Source: Actinocorallia populi (lineage in GTDB: Bacteria > Actinomycetota > Actinomycetes > Streptosporangiales > Streptosporangiaceae). Taken from it: a stretch of DNA of 64,000 nucleotides. The position numbers were made by a program, and so were the translations under genes. The DNA is taken from assembly GCF_002995495.1 (NCBI RefSeq), contig NZ_PVZV01000003.1, positions 682,001-746,000 of the forward strand, read 5' to 3'. Position 1 is the stretch's first letter. Every line of letters starts with the position of its first letter. Positions 38,509 to 47,329 of this stretch are shown here, in pieces. The notes under the pieces are model-generated. The model was not told where the DNA came from. It saw nothing but the letters and a program-made list of their open reading frames with translations, and made no database searches.

Positions 38509-39426
38509 ATGGGTCTTCGCCACGTGCTCCGCCTCGCCCTCCCCGCCGTCCTCTCCGCCGCCTTCCTGACCGGGGTCTCCGCGCCCGCGCAGGCCGCCGC
38601 CCCCGTTTCCAGCTTCGCGAGCACCGTCGGCGGGGACCCCGCCGACGTCTACTACCCGGCCGGCATCAGCGAGCGGACGCCCGTCGCGCTCATGCTGCAG
38701 GGCGCGCAGGTCGGCCGCGCCCACTACTCCTCCTACGCCCGCGCCGTCGCCGCGCACGGGTTCATCGTGGTGGTGCCCGACCACAGGCGCCTACTCTTCT
38801 TCGACGACGACTTCTACCCCGAGCAGAAGCAGGCCGCCGAGGCCGTCGCGTGGATGAAGGCCGAGGACGACCGCAACGGCTCCCCGCTGGAGGACCGCGT
38901 CAAGACGACCAGGCTCGTCCTGCTCGGCCACTCCTTCGGCGGCGCGGCCGGCCTTTCGGTCGTCGGGGAGAAGTGCGTCTTCCCGTTCTGCACGGGCCTG
39001 ACGTACACGATGCCCACCCAGGTGAAGGCCGCCTCGTTGTTCGGCACCAACAACAAGGACTTCCTGACCGGCGCCTTCGCCGACGTCGACCTGCAGGTCC
39101 CGACGCAGCTCGTCCAGGGCGTCCAGGACGGCGTCGCCCTGCCCGCCGACGCCGAGACCACCTACACGAAGCTCAAAAACGACCCCAAGCAGATCGTCCG
39201 CGTCTCCGGCGCCAACCACTACGGCATCACCAACGCCCAGAACCCGGCCGGAGCCGATCCCGAGACCGGCCCCCAGACGCTCACCCAGGCCCAGAGCATC
39301 GAGGTCACCGCCCGGTGGGCCGCGAAGTTCCTCCTGGCCGCCATGGGCGACGAGGCCGCCGAGGACTACGTCTGGAACACCGGCGACGCCGCCGACCCGA
39401 ACGTCACCGTCACCGGCGACAACTGA
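38509..39426 (+). CDS. Secreted alpha/beta hydrolase (chlorophyllase/cutinase-like)
   Basis: The 305-residue precursor has a signal peptide ending at APAQAAAP (about residue 28). The hydrolase core has the nucleophile in LGHSFGG, an acid probably in QGVQDGVAL, and His in SGANHYG. FVVVPDHRR-like strand and loop segments match the dienelactone hydrolase/chlorophyllase fold. Four cysteine-containing positions near GEKCVFPFCTG suggest one disulfide. Probable activity is ester hydrolysis outside the cell. AAAGGAA lies about six bases before the ATG. Two palindromes sit directly upstream. Confidence 0.82.
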   Translation: MGLRHVLRLALPAVLSAAFLTGVSAPAQAAAPVSSFASTVGGDPADVYYPAGISERTPVALMLQGAQVGRAHYSSYARAVAAHGFIVVVPDHRRLLFFDDDFYPEQKQAAEAVAWMKAEDDRNGSPLEDRVKTTRLVLLGHSFGGAAGLSVVGEKCVFPFCTGLTYTMPTQVKAASLFGTNNKDFLTGAFADVDLQVPTQLVQGVQDGVALPADAETTYTKLKNDPKQIVRVSGANHYGITNAQNPAGADPETGPQTLTQAQSIEVTARWAAKFLLAAMGDEAAEDYVWNTGDAADPNVTVTGDN

Positions 39427-39474
39427 CCGTTTTCTCCCGACTCGGACATCGAACGGCCGGATGCTGGAGGTCTG

Positions 39475-39822
39475 ATGCAGGACAGGACGGCGAGCACCGA
39501 GCGGGGATTCCCCGACCGGCCCGTGTGGGTCACCCCGCACGGCCTGCGGGAACCCTTCCCGCAGACCCGCACGGACCCGGACGGCGCCGACCGGTTCACC
39601 GGCCGGGGGGCGCGGGCTCCCGGCCCGGTGCCGGAGATCGACCCGGTGGCCGAGGTGAGCCTCTGGTGGCCGGGCGCGCGCAGCTGGTACGGCCGCGCGA
39701 CCGGAGTCTGGTGGGCCTTCCTGCCCGGTCATCCCGACCAGCTGCTCGATTTCCACGACCCGGCCGAACTGATCCGCACGGTCGCGGTCCTCCGGAAGAA
39801 CACGTCCCCGACCTACCGGTGA
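39475..39822 (+). CDS. Small hypothetical protein
   Basis: The 115-residue protein is soluble, has no signal or membrane segment, and is rich in Trp (WWPGARSWYGRATGVWWAFLPG). I do not recognise the family. It is probably real because GGAGG lies six bases upstream, codon usage matches the neighbours and a terminator hairpin is built into its 3' end. It is 48 bases after the secreted hydrolase and may share its transcript. Confidence 0.6.
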   Translation: MQDRTASTERGFPDRPVWVTPHGLREPFPQTRTDPDGADRFTGRGARAPGPVPEIDPVAEVSLWWPGARSWYGRATGVWWAFLPGHPDQLLDFHDPAELIRTVAVLRKNTSPTYR

Positions 39823-39835
39823 CGTGTTCTTCCGG
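39792..39835 (+). terminator. Terminator embedded in the 3' end of the small gene
   Basis: Perfect 15-base arms (39792-39806 and 39821-39835) flank a 14-base loop. The left arm encodes the last residues of the small protein, and the stop codon (39820-39822) overlaps the right arm. Confidence 0.7.
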
Positions 39836-39910
39836 CACCCGCGAGCCCCGCTCCCCTCCCCCGATCTCGAGCCAGTCCTGATCTGTTCGCCTCGACAGGA
39901 GTAGACCTTC

Positions 39911-41335
39911 ATGACCGACACGCACGACGAGGCGCCGGATTCGCCGAGGACGAAAGACGTGCCGTCCGCCGGCGGCACCGTGGAGATCGCCGTCCTCCCC
40001 CGACGTCCCGCGCGCACGGTCGACCTCGACAAGGCGGCCCCGCTGGGCTGGTGGCCCGCGATCGTGGTGGCGCTCGTCGCCTTCATCGACCGGGTCGAGA
40101 TCAACCTCATCTCCGGCGCCCTGCCGGCGATCCAGGACCACTTCGGCTTCAGCGACACCGCGGGCGGGGCGATCCCGACGGCCGCCAGCCTCGCCGCCGC
40201 CCTGCTCCTGCTCCCCGCCGGACGGCTCGCCGACCGCGCCCCCCGCGTGGCGACGATCGCGATCGTGGTGCTCGTCTGGTCGATCTGCTCGGTCCTGAGC
40301 GGCCTGGCCACCACCTTCGTGATGTTCTTCGCCGTCCGCGTCCTCATCGGCGCCGCCGGGCAGCTCTACAACCCGCCCGCCTCCAGCCTCCTGGCCGACT
40401 ACTACCCCGCCCGCAGCCGCGGCAAGGCCTACGGCTTCGAACGCGCCGGCTACTACATGGGCCTGCCCACTGGAGTCATCCTCGGCGGCGCCATCGCCGA
40501 GGCCCTCGACTGGCGCGCGGTCTTCTTCATCGCCGCGGTGCCCGGCCTGCTGGTCGCCGCGCTCGTCCTCACTGTCAAGGAACCGCTGCGCGGCCTGGGC
40601 GACCGCCTCGACAGGCTCCGCAGCGGCGCGGCCCCCGACACCGAGGACGCCGGCACGGCCCCCGACGCCGACCGGGGATCGCTCCTCTCCGAAGCGCGCG
40701 GCCTGCTGCGGATCCGCACCCTCAAGGGCATCATCATCGGCCAGGCGCTGCTCTCCCTGGCCGTCGCGGGCCTCTTCTACTGGCTGCCCACCTTCCTGGA
40801 GCGCACCGAGGACCTCGGCTACGACGCCGCCTCCGGGCTCGCAGGCGGTGTCGGCGGCACCGGCATCGTCATCGGCATCGTGATCGGCAGCCGGATGGGC
40901 GACCGCTTCCACGGCGTCCGCCCCGGCTGGCGCGTCAAGGTCGCCACCGGCTTCCTGCTCATGGGCGCGGTGACCCTCACCGGCGCCGTCCTCCTGCCCG
41001 GCCTGTGGTTGCGCGTCACCCTCATCGCCGTCGCCTGCGCCGGTTTCGCCGCCGCCATCCCCAACCTCACCGCCGCCTCCGCCGACGTCGTCCCCGCCGC
41101 CCGCCGCGGCATGGGCTTCGCGCTCCTCACCTTCCTCATCACCCTCGGCGGCGCCCTCGGCCCCTTCCTCATCGGCCTCACCTCCGACCTCATCAAGTCC
41201 ACCGGCTACGGCGGCGAGCCCCTCGCGCTGGCCATGCTCGTCCTGGTCCCCGCGATGTTCCTCGCCGTCCTGGCCCTCCTGCGCATCCGCGGCACCTTCG
41301 AGGACGACGCGCGGGAGGCCGCCACCACCGGCTGA
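39911..41335 (+). CDS. MFS transporter (spinster/ACS-like)
   Basis: The 474-residue protein has about 12 membrane helices and a hydrophilic N-terminal tail of 45 residues. The first helix region carries DRVEINLISGALPAIQ, and the loop after helix 2 has GRLADRAPRV. ADYYPARSRGKAYGFERAGYYMGLPTG after helix 4 resembles spinster-like and anion:cation symporter members of the superfamily. The central loop (about residues 225-255) is acidic. GACAGGAG precedes the ATG. It stands alone, with no enzyme gene next to it, so the substrate is unknown. Confidence 0.85.
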   Translation: MTDTHDEAPDSPRTKDVPSAGGTVEIAVLPRRPARTVDLDKAAPLGWWPAIVVALVAFIDRVEINLISGALPAIQDHFGFSDTAGGAIPTAASLAAALLLLPAGRLADRAPRVATIAIVVLVWSICSVLSGLATTFVMFFAVRVLIGAAGQLYNPPASSLLADYYPARSRGKAYGFERAGYYMGLPTGVILGGAIAEALDWRAVFFIAAVPGLLVAALVLTVKEPLRGLGDRLDRLRSGAAPDTEDAGTAPDADRGSLLSEARGLLRIRTLKGIIIGQALLSLAVAGLFYWLPTFLERTEDLGYDAASGLAGGVGGTGIVIGIVIGSRMGDRFHGVRPGWRVKVATGFLLMGAVTLTGAVLLPGLWLRVTLIAVACAGFAAAIPNLTAASADVVPAARRGMGFALLTFLITLGGALGPFLIGLTSDLIKSTGYGGEPLALAMLVLVPAMFLAVLALLRIRGTFEDDAREAATTG

Positions 41336-41411
41336 GCACCCGAGAGCCTTTCGATCCACCTCACACTGTTTGTCTGTTTATCCAGAGATTTTTCCGGCTA
41401 TCGAAAGGTCC

Positions 41412-42281
41412 ATGGACTTCAACGACGATGTGCGGCTCGACCCGTCCCAGGTCGAGACCGGCGGTGGCGGCCGGGGCAGGGGCGTCGCCGCCGGGGGCGG
41501 TGTCATCGGCGTCATCGGCCTGCTCGTGGCCCTCTTCTTCGGCGTCGACCCCTTCGGCGGGCAGGGCGGGCAGGACACGCGGCAGCCGCAGGGAAGCGGG
41601 GAGGCGAACGACCTCCGGGAGAGGTGCCGCACCGGCGCGGACGCCGAACGGGACGAGGACTGCCTCGTCGTGGGGGTGGTGAACAGCGTCCAGGACTACT
41701 GGGAGAGCGCCTTCGCCGAGAGCGGCCTGAGGTACGAGCCGGCCAGGACGCAGCTGTTCGAGGGCGCCACCCGGACGGGATGCGGGTACGCGACGAAGGA
41801 CGTCGGGCCGTTCTACTGCCCCGCGGACCAGAAGGTGTACCTGGACCTCACCTTCTTCGACGACCTGCGGGCCACATACGGGGCGCAGGACGGGGCGGCC
41901 GCCCGTGCCTACGTGATCGGGCACGAGTACGGGCACCACGCGCAGAACCTGCTCGGGGCGATGGACCGGACACCGCGGGGAACCACCGGAGCGTCCAGCC
42001 CCGCGGTGCGGCTGGAACTGCAGGCGGACTGCTACTCCGGGGTCTGGATGCACAACGCGGTGCAGACGGGATACCTGGTCCGGATCACCCGGACGGACCT
42101 CGACCAGGCCATGAGCGCCGCCCAGGCCGTCGGTGACGACCGCATCCAGGAACGCGGCCAGGGACACGTGCGGCCTGACTCCTTCACGCACGGCACCTCC
42201 GCCCAACGCACCGAATGGCTCAACACGGGCTATTCCTCCGGCGACCCCGCCCGTTGCGACACGTTCAAGGGCGCGATCTGA
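41412..42281 (+). CDS. Neutral zinc metallopeptidase (YpfJ/KPN_02809 family)
   Basis: The 289-residue protein has an N-terminal cytoplasmic segment, one membrane helix (GGGVIGVIGLLVALFFGV, about residues 30-50) and an extracytoplasmic peptidase domain. The zinc motif is HEYGHH near residue 175. The downstream acid is in SSPAVRLELQADCYSGVW, and the family's C-terminal HGTSAQRTEWLNTGYSSGDPARCDTF is present. Its substrates are unknown. I chose ATG 41412, where GAAAGG lies just upstream and the family N-terminus MDFNDDVRLD begins; an in-frame extension to 41370 is less likely. Confidence 0.9.
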   Translation: MDFNDDVRLDPSQVETGGGGRGRGVAAGGGVIGVIGLLVALFFGVDPFGGQGGQDTRQPQGSGEANDLRERCRTGADAERDEDCLVVGVVNSVQDYWESAFAESGLRYEPARTQLFEGATRTGCGYATKDVGPFYCPADQKVYLDLTFFDDLRATYGAQDGAAARAYVIGHEYGHHAQNLLGAMDRTPRGTTGASSPAVRLELQADCYSGVWMHNAVQTGYLVRITRTDLDQAMSAAQAVGDDRIQERGQGHVRPDSFTHGTSAQRTEWLNTGYSSGDPARCDTFKGAI

Positions 42282-42487
42282 GGCCAGACAGGGAGACGGA
42301 TCTCCATTGATCGGCGGTCGTTGTCGCACGTCCTGCTGCGCCATCTCCTGAACGACCGCGCCGAGGCGTCCTCGAGTCCCTCCCGGGGCGGCCGTGGCAT
42401 ATCCCGGTGAACGGTACCGAGGGCGCCGCGGAGGGAACGGGCGGATTAGGGTCCACGGGGCATGGGAGTCGAAAGAACGGATCGGCG

Positions 42488-43258
42488 ATGAACACGGTGG
42501 TGGATCTCAAGGGGCGTGCGGTGCTGGTCACCGGGGGGACCAAGGGGATCGGAGCGGTGATCGCGCGGACGTTCCTGCGGGCCGGGGCCGATGTGATGGT
42601 GTGCGGGCGCAACGAGCCCGAGGCGCTGCCGGAGGCGGACGGGCGGAGCGCGCGGTTCCTGGCGGCCGACATCCGGGACGCGGGGCAGGCGGCGGCGCTG
42701 GTGGAGCAGACGGCCGAGCGGTTCGGGCGGCTGGACGTGCTGGTCAACAACGCCGGGGGGTCGCCGGACGCGGACGCGGCGACGGTCTCGCCGCGGTTCG
42801 TGGAGCGGATCGTGTCGTTGAACCTGCTCGCGCCGTTCTACGTCGCGCAGCCCGCCAACAAGGTCATGCAGGCCGGGGAGGGCGGGTCGATCATCAACAT
42901 CGGCAGCGTCTCCGGCATCGACCCCCAGCCCGGGACCGCCGCCTACAGCGCCGCCAAGGCCGGCCTGCTGATGTTCTCCAAGGCCCTCGCCCTGGAGTGG
43001 GCGCCCAAGGTCCGGGTCAACCACATCACCACGGGCCTGGTGATGACCGAGGCCGCCGCCCACAACTACGGCCAGGACGGCGGAGCCGCCACCGCGGCGC
43101 TCGTCCCCATGCAGCGGATGGCCGACCCCCAGGACGTCGCGAACGCCTGCCTCTACCTGGCCGGCGACCTGTCGGCCTACGTGACCGGCGCCGACCTCGC
43201 CGTCCACGGCGGCGGCGAGGTCCCCGCCCGCTACCTGGTCAAGCAGCAGCAGGGCTGA
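42488..43258 (+). CDS. Short-chain dehydrogenase/reductase
   Basis: The 256-residue classical SDR has the cofactor loop TGGTKGIG (near residue 14), NNAGG near 84, and the catalytic Ser (GSVSGID) and YSAAK (Tyr-x-x-x-Lys) near residues 142-160. The C-terminal ITTGLVMTEAA and ADLAVHGGGEVPARY fit oxidoreductases acting on acyl-CoA or alcohol substrates. An Arg near residue 40 in VCGRNEP suggests NADP(H) preference. It is monocistronic and followed by a terminator. It has no clear functional link to the neighbouring CoA-transferase unit. Confidence 0.87.
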   Translation: MNTVVDLKGRAVLVTGGTKGIGAVIARTFLRAGADVMVCGRNEPEALPEADGRSARFLAADIRDAGQAAALVEQTAERFGRLDVLVNNAGGSPDADAATVSPRFVERIVSLNLLAPFYVAQPANKVMQAGEGGSIINIGSVSGIDPQPGTAAYSAAKAGLLMFSKALALEWAPKVRVNHITTGLVMTEAAAHNYGQDGGAATAALVPMQRMADPQDVANACLYLAGDLSAYVTGADLAVHGGGEVPARYLVKQQQG

Positions 43259-43403
43259 GCCGTCCCGCCGGGTCCGGGGCCGCTCGCGGCACCGGCGGCC
43301 TCGGGCCCGGTCATGCGCATCGCCGCGGGCTCCGGCTCCCGCTCCTCTCCGAGAGCGCCCTCCAGCGGTTCGCGGAAGACAGCCGCGCGGCTGGAACGGC
43401 CGG

Positions 43404-43432
43404 CCGTACGGCCGCGTGCGGCGGCCGTACGG
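43404..43432. terminator. Bidirectional hairpin terminator
   Basis: Perfect 12-base arms (43404-43415 and 43421-43432) with a 5-base loop lie between the convergent SDR and CoA-transferase genes. Confidence 0.7.
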
Positions 43433-43442
43433 GCGGGAAGGG

Positions 43443-44642
43443 TCAGACCACGCCGTCGGCGCTCAGCTTCTCCAGGTCTTCGGGGGTGAGGCCGAGGAGG
43501 CCGGTGTAGATCTCGGTGTTGTTCGCGCCGAGTTCGGGGCCGACGGAGCGGACTTCGCCGGGGGTGCCGGACAGCTTGGGGAAGACGTTCTGCATCGGGA
43601 ACTCGCCGAATTCCGGGTGGGCGAGCTTGATGATGGCTTCGCGGGCCTTGAAGTGGGGGTCGGTCAGCATGTCCTTGGCGCGGTAGGTCAGGCCCGCGGG
43701 GATGCCGTTGGCGTGCATCTTCTCCAGGACTTCCGCGCTGGTCAGCGAGGCGGTCCACACGCCGATCAGGTCGTCCAGCTCCTCGGCGTTGGCTCCCCGG
43801 GCGCCGTGGGTGGCGTAGCGCTCGTCGTCGGCCAGCTCGGGACGGCCCATGACCTCGGCCAGGCGGCGGAAGACGGTGTCCTGGTTGGCGGCGATCAGTA
43901 CGGGGCCGTCGGAGGTGGGGTAGACGTTCGACGGGGCGACGTTGGGCAGGACGGAGCCGGTGCGCTCGCGCTGGTAGCCGGCGAGTTCCCATTCGGGGAT
44001 GAGCGACTCCATGAGCGCGAACACGGCCTCGTACAGGGCGGAGTCCACGATCTGGCCCCTGCCGGTGCGGTGGCGGGCGTGCAGGGCGACCAGGGTGCCC
44101 AGCGCGGCGAACGTCCCGGCCAGTTCGTCGCCCAGGGAGATGCCCGCGCGGGCGGGGGCGCTGTCGGGGTCGCCGGTGACGTAGCGGATGCCGCCCATGG
44201 CCTCGCCGATCGAGCCGAAGCCCGCGCGCGGCGAGTAGGGGCCGTTCTGCCCGTAGCCGGTGACGCGGGTGATGATCAGGCCCGGGTTCAGCTCCCACAG
44301 GGCCTCGGGGGACAGGCCCCAGCGCTCCAGGGTGCCGGGGCGGAAGTTCTCCACCAGCACGTCGGCCTCGGCGATGATCCGCCGGGCGAGGTCCTGGCCC
44401 GCCGCCTCGCGCAGGTTCAGGGTCACCGACTTCTTGTTGCGCGCCAGGATCGGCCACCACAACGACTGGCCGTGGGGCTTCTCCCTGCCCCACTGGCGCA
44501 TCGGGTCGCCCGTCACGGGGGGCTCGATCTTGATGACCTCGGCGCCGAAGTCACCGAGGAGCTGGCCGCAGAACGGCCCGGCCAGGAGCTGGCCCATCTC
44601 GACGACGCGCAGGTCGTCCAGGGCGCGGGGGGTTTCGGTCAC
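43443..44642 (-). CDS. Class III CoA-transferase (CaiB/BaiF family)
   Basis: The 399-residue protein opens with ALDDLRVVEMGQLLAGPFCGQLLGDFGAEVIKIEPP, the family start. It contains SLGDELAGTFAALG with the likely catalytic Asp, near residue 170. Class III enzymes move CoA between acids through mixed anhydride and thioester intermediates. A dicarboxylate such as 3-hydroxy-3-methylglutarate is suggested by the divergent HMG-CoA-lyase-like gene, because human SUGCT is a family member with that activity. The GTG start overlaps the GntR stop (GTGA), and AAGGAG lies six bases upstream. Confidence 0.88.
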   Translation of the reverse strand: MTETPRALDDLRVVEMGQLLAGPFCGQLLGDFGAEVIKIEPPVTGDPMRQWGREKPHGQSLWWPILARNKKSVTLNLREAAGQDLARRIIAEADVLVENFRPGTLERWGLSPEALWELNPGLIITRVTGYGQNGPYSPRAGFGSIGEAMGGIRYVTGDPDSAPARAGISLGDELAGTFAALGTLVALHARHRTGRGQIVDSALYEAVFALMESLIPEWELAGYQRERTGSVLPNVAPSNVYPTSDGPVLIAANQDTVFRRLAEVMGRPELADDERYATHGARGANAEELDDLIGVWTASLTSAEVLEKMHANGIPAGLTYRAKDMLTDPHFKAREAIIKLAHPEFGEFPMQNVFPKLSGTPGEVRSVGPELGANNTEIYTGLLGLTPEDLEKLSADGVV

Positions 44643-45280
44643 TGGTCCTCCTTGAGGGCGGCGGCGGCGGCGCGCACGTGCGAGCGCATGACGGAGGCGG
44701 CCCACTCGGGGTCGCGGGCGGCGATGGCGTCGACGACCTCGCGGTGGTGGCCCATGCTGCGGGCCATCGTGGCGGGGTCGTAGCGGTGGAAGGTCCCGAG
44801 GATGAGGGGGGCGTGCATGACGGACGACAACATGCCGGGGAGGCGGCTGTTGCCGGAGGCGTCGATGAGCGCGGCGTGGAAGCGGGAGTTCAGCCGGGCG
44901 ACCTCGGCGGTGTCCCCCCGTGCCGCCGCGTCCTCGGTGGCCGCGCAGAGGTCGCGCAGTCCGGCGATGGTCGCCTCGTCCAGGCCCGTGCGGGCGGCGC
45001 GGGCCGCGGCGTAGGGCTCCAGGAGGCTGCGCAGCTCGAAGATCTCCGCCAGGTCGGCGTCCGTCCAGGCCACGACCCGGGCGCCGCGGTGCGGCAGGAC
45101 CTCCACGAGGCCGTCGGCGGCCAGGCGTTGCAGCGCCTCGCGGACGGGGGTCCGCGAGAGGCCGAGCCGCTCGGCCAGCTCGCTCTCGCCCAGCCGGTCG
45201 CCGGGGGCGGCGGTCCCGGAGAGGATCATCCGGCGCACCGCGTCGTAGGCGGTGTCGGTGGCACGTCGCACAGCAGACAT
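44639..45280 (-). CDS. GntR-family regulator with FCD domain
   Basis: The 213-residue protein has an N-terminal winged helix (residues 8-70: YDAVRRMILSGTAAPGDRLGESELAERLGLSRTPVREALQRL) and an all-helical FCD ligand domain with the metal-binding His pattern (NSRFHAAL and HHREVVDAI). Regulators of this kind bind TTGyATrCAA-like palindromes. Two such sites lie in the intergenic region and at the start of the divergent lyase gene. The regulator is coupled to the CoA-transferase it precedes. A small carboxylate or acyl-CoA is the likely effector. Confidence 0.9.
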   Translation of the reverse strand: MSAVRRATDTAYDAVRRMILSGTAAPGDRLGESELAERLGLSRTPVREALQRLAADGLVEVLPHRGARVVAWTDADLAEIFELRSLLEPYAAARAARTGLDEATIAGLRDLCAATEDAAARGDTAEVARLNSRFHAALIDASGNSRLPGMLSSVMHAPLILGTFHRYDPATMARSMGHHREVVDAIAARDPEWAASVMRSHVRAAAAALKEDQ

Positions 45281-45295
45281 TTTCTCCCCCCTCGG

Positions 45296-45315
45296 CTATA
45301 TTGCATGCAACATAG
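45296..45315. promoter_or_regulatory. GntR operator O1
   Basis: The central TTGCATGCAA (45301-45310) is perfectly palindromic and is flanked by CTAT and ATAG, so 19 of 20 bases form a dyad. It lies between the divergent regulator and lyase genes and overlaps a possible -10 box (TATATT, 45297-45302). Confidence 0.7.
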
Positions 45316-45363
45316 CCGAACCTTCCGTTGATGACCAGCGAAGATCTGAGGCAGGGAGCCGAA

Positions 45364-45373
45364 TTGCATACAA
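45364..45373. promoter_or_regulatory. GntR operator O2 at the lyase start
   Basis: TTGCATACAA differs from the O1 core at one base. It coincides with the probable TTG start of the lyase gene, so bound regulator would obstruct transcription of that gene. Confidence 0.5.
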
Positions 45374-46263
45374 CAGTGCTGGAAGTGGGTCCGCGTGACG
45401 GCCTCCAGAACGAGGCGCGCGCCCTGTCTCCCGACGACCGCATCGCGTTCATCACCCGCTGCGTGGACGCGGGCCTGCGCCGTATCGAGGCGGTCTCCTT
45501 CGTCAACCCCAAGCGCGTCCCGCAGATGGCGGGCGCCGAGGAGGTCATGGCGGGCGTCCCCCGCGGGGAGGGCGTCTCCTACAGCGGCCTCGTCCTCAAC
45601 CGCCGCGGCCTCGACCGCGCCCTGGAAGCGGGCGTGGACGAGGTGAACGTCGTCGTGGTCGCCTCCGACACCTTCTGCACCCGCAACCAGGGCTGCACGA
45701 CGGACGAGGCCCTCGACGCCTGGGACGGCATCGCCAAGGCCGCCGCCGACGCCGGCGTCCCCGCCGCCATGACGATCGCCGCCGCCTTCGGCTGCCCCTT
45801 CGAGGGCGAGACCCCGCCCGAACGCGTCGCGGAGATCGCCCGCCGCGCCGAAGCCGCCGGAGCCTTCGAGGTCGCCCTCGCCGACACCATCGGCGTCGGC
45901 GTCCCCGCACAGGTCCGCGACCTGACCCGCCGCGTCCGCGAGGCCGCCCCCTCCACGACGCTGCGCTTCCACTTCCACAACACCCGCAACACCGGCTACG
46001 CCAACGCCCTCACCGCCGTCGACGAGGGCGCCACCGTCCTGGACGCCAGCGCGGGCGGGTTCGGCGGCTGCCCCTTCGCCCCCGCCGCCACCGGCAACAT
46101 CGCCACCGAGGACCTCCTGTACGCCCTGCACCGCAGCGGCATCGAGACGGGCGTCGACATGGCGGCCGTCGCCGACGCCGGAACCTGGCTCGGCGGCCTC
46201 CTCGGCACTCTCCCGCCCGCCCTCCTCGGCCGCGCCGGCGGCTTCCCCGGGCCGTCGGCCTGA
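45364..46263 (+). CDS. HMG-CoA lyase-like enzyme
   Basis: The 299-residue protein is a DRE-TIM metallolyase. VLEVGPRDGLQNEARALS at the N-terminus holds the catalytic Arg-Asp, and VSFVNPKRVPQMAGAEEVM is family-typical. The metal ligands lie in RFHFHNTRNTGYANAL, and the Cys loop is GGFGGCPFAP. It would split 3-hydroxy-3-methylglutaryl-CoA into acetyl-CoA and acetoacetate. I chose TTG 45364 because AGGGAG is five bases upstream and the length then equals that of known lyases; ATG 45331 adds 11 residues without a ribosome binding site. It is divergent from GntR and the CoA-transferase. Confidence 0.88.
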   Translation: MHTTVLEVGPRDGLQNEARALSPDDRIAFITRCVDAGLRRIEAVSFVNPKRVPQMAGAEEVMAGVPRGEGVSYSGLVLNRRGLDRALEAGVDEVNVVVVASDTFCTRNQGCTTDEALDAWDGIAKAAADAGVPAAMTIAAAFGCPFEGETPPERVAEIARRAEAAGAFEVALADTIGVGVPAQVRDLTRRVREAAPSTTLRFHFHNTRNTGYANALTAVDEGATVLDASAGGFGGCPFAPAATGNIATEDLLYALHRSGIETGVDMAAVADAGTWLGGLLGTLPPALLGRAGGFPGPSA

Positions 46264-46400
46264 CCCGCGGGGCACCGGCCTCCGCGGAAGACGGCGGTCC
46301 GGGAATGGCCGTAACCGGTCGGACCGCGCATCTCCCGGGAAAGTTTCCGATCATGACAGGCTTCGATCGACGTCAGCAGTCGATCTCCAGGAGCGCATCC

Positions 46401-47207
46401 GTGACCTCAGCCGCCGTTCCCGGCCTGGACGTCTCCCGCCCCCACCCCGCCCGGATGTACGACTACTACCTCGACGGCAAGGACAACTTCGCCGCCGACC
46501 GGGCGGCGGCCGACGAGATCCTCCGGCGCTTCCCCGAGACCCGGATCATCGCCCGCCAGAACCGCGCCTTCATGCGCAGGGCCGCCGCGACCATGGCGGC
46601 GGGCGGGGTCCGCCAGTTCCTCGACCTGGGCTCCGGACTGCCGACCGCCGACAACCTCCACCAGGTCGCCCAGCGCACCGCGCCCGGCTCCACGGTCGTC
46701 TACGTCGACAACGACCCCATCGTCCTGGTCCACGGCTGCGCCCTGCTCGCCGGGGACCGCAGCACCAGCGTCATCACCGCCGACCTGCGCGACCCCGACG
46801 AGGTCTGGAAGCAGGCCGAGCACACCGGCCTGCTGGACCCCGCGCAGCCGCTCGGCCTGCTGATGGTCGCGGTCCTGCACTTCGTGCCCGGCGACCTGGC
46901 CGGCCTGATGCGCTCCTACCTGGACCGGCTGGCCCCCGGCTCCCATCTGGCGCTGGCCCACGGGACCGCCGACGGCCTGGACGCCGACCGCACCCGGCAG
47001 GCCGACTCCACCTACCAGAAGACTGCCTCCGGCCTGTACCTCCGCGGAGCCCGGGAGATCGAGGCGCTGTTCGACGGCACCCGCCTGCTGGAGCCCGGCG
47101 TGGTGCCCACCTGGGACTGGCGGCCCGACCCCGCCCGGCCGGGCCCGTCGTTCTCCGGCCAGGCGGCCTTCCCGGGAGTCCTCGCCGGCGTCGGCCTGGT
47201 CCCCTGA
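46401..47207 (+). CDS. SAM-dependent methyltransferase, DUF574 family
   Basis: The 268-residue protein begins DVSRPHPARMYDYYLDGKDNFAADRAAADE, the hallmark of the actinomycete DUF574 group. The SAM-binding loop is FLDLGSGLPTADN near residue 75, and VVYVDNDPIVLVHG follows. Most members have unknown substrates. I chose GTG 46401 because AGGAG lies seven bases upstream; in-frame starts further upstream lack a site. It is monocistronic, about 140 bases after the lyase gene. Confidence 0.85.
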   Translation: MTSAAVPGLDVSRPHPARMYDYYLDGKDNFAADRAAADEILRRFPETRIIARQNRAFMRRAAATMAAGGVRQFLDLGSGLPTADNLHQVAQRTAPGSTVVYVDNDPIVLVHGCALLAGDRSTSVITADLRDPDEVWKQAEHTGLLDPAQPLGLLMVAVLHFVPGDLAGLMRSYLDRLAPGSHLALAHGTADGLDADRTRQADSTYQKTASGLYLRGAREIEALFDGTRLLEPGVVPTWDWRPDPARPGPSFSGQAAFPGVLAGVGLVP

Positions 47208-47295
47208 CCGCACCCGCCCGGCCCGTGCCGCGAAACCGGCGCCTCCGTACGACCGTCCTCCCTTCCCCGCGGCCACGGTGATCGCCGCACCGGCG

Positions 47296-47325
47296 CCCGG
47301 CTCGGCGGTGCGGCGCCGAGCCGGG
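47296..47325. terminator. Bidirectional hairpin terminator
   Basis: Perfect 12-base arms (47296-47307 and 47314-47325) with a 6-base loop lie between the convergent methyltransferase and FMN-reductase genes. Confidence 0.7.
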
Positions 47326-47329
47326 GTCG

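Noticed and set aside
42282-42487. Possible small genes between the zinc peptidase and the SDR
   Set aside because: The short frames lack ribosome binding sites and overlap the peptidase gene. Nothing in this 206-base gap is convincing.
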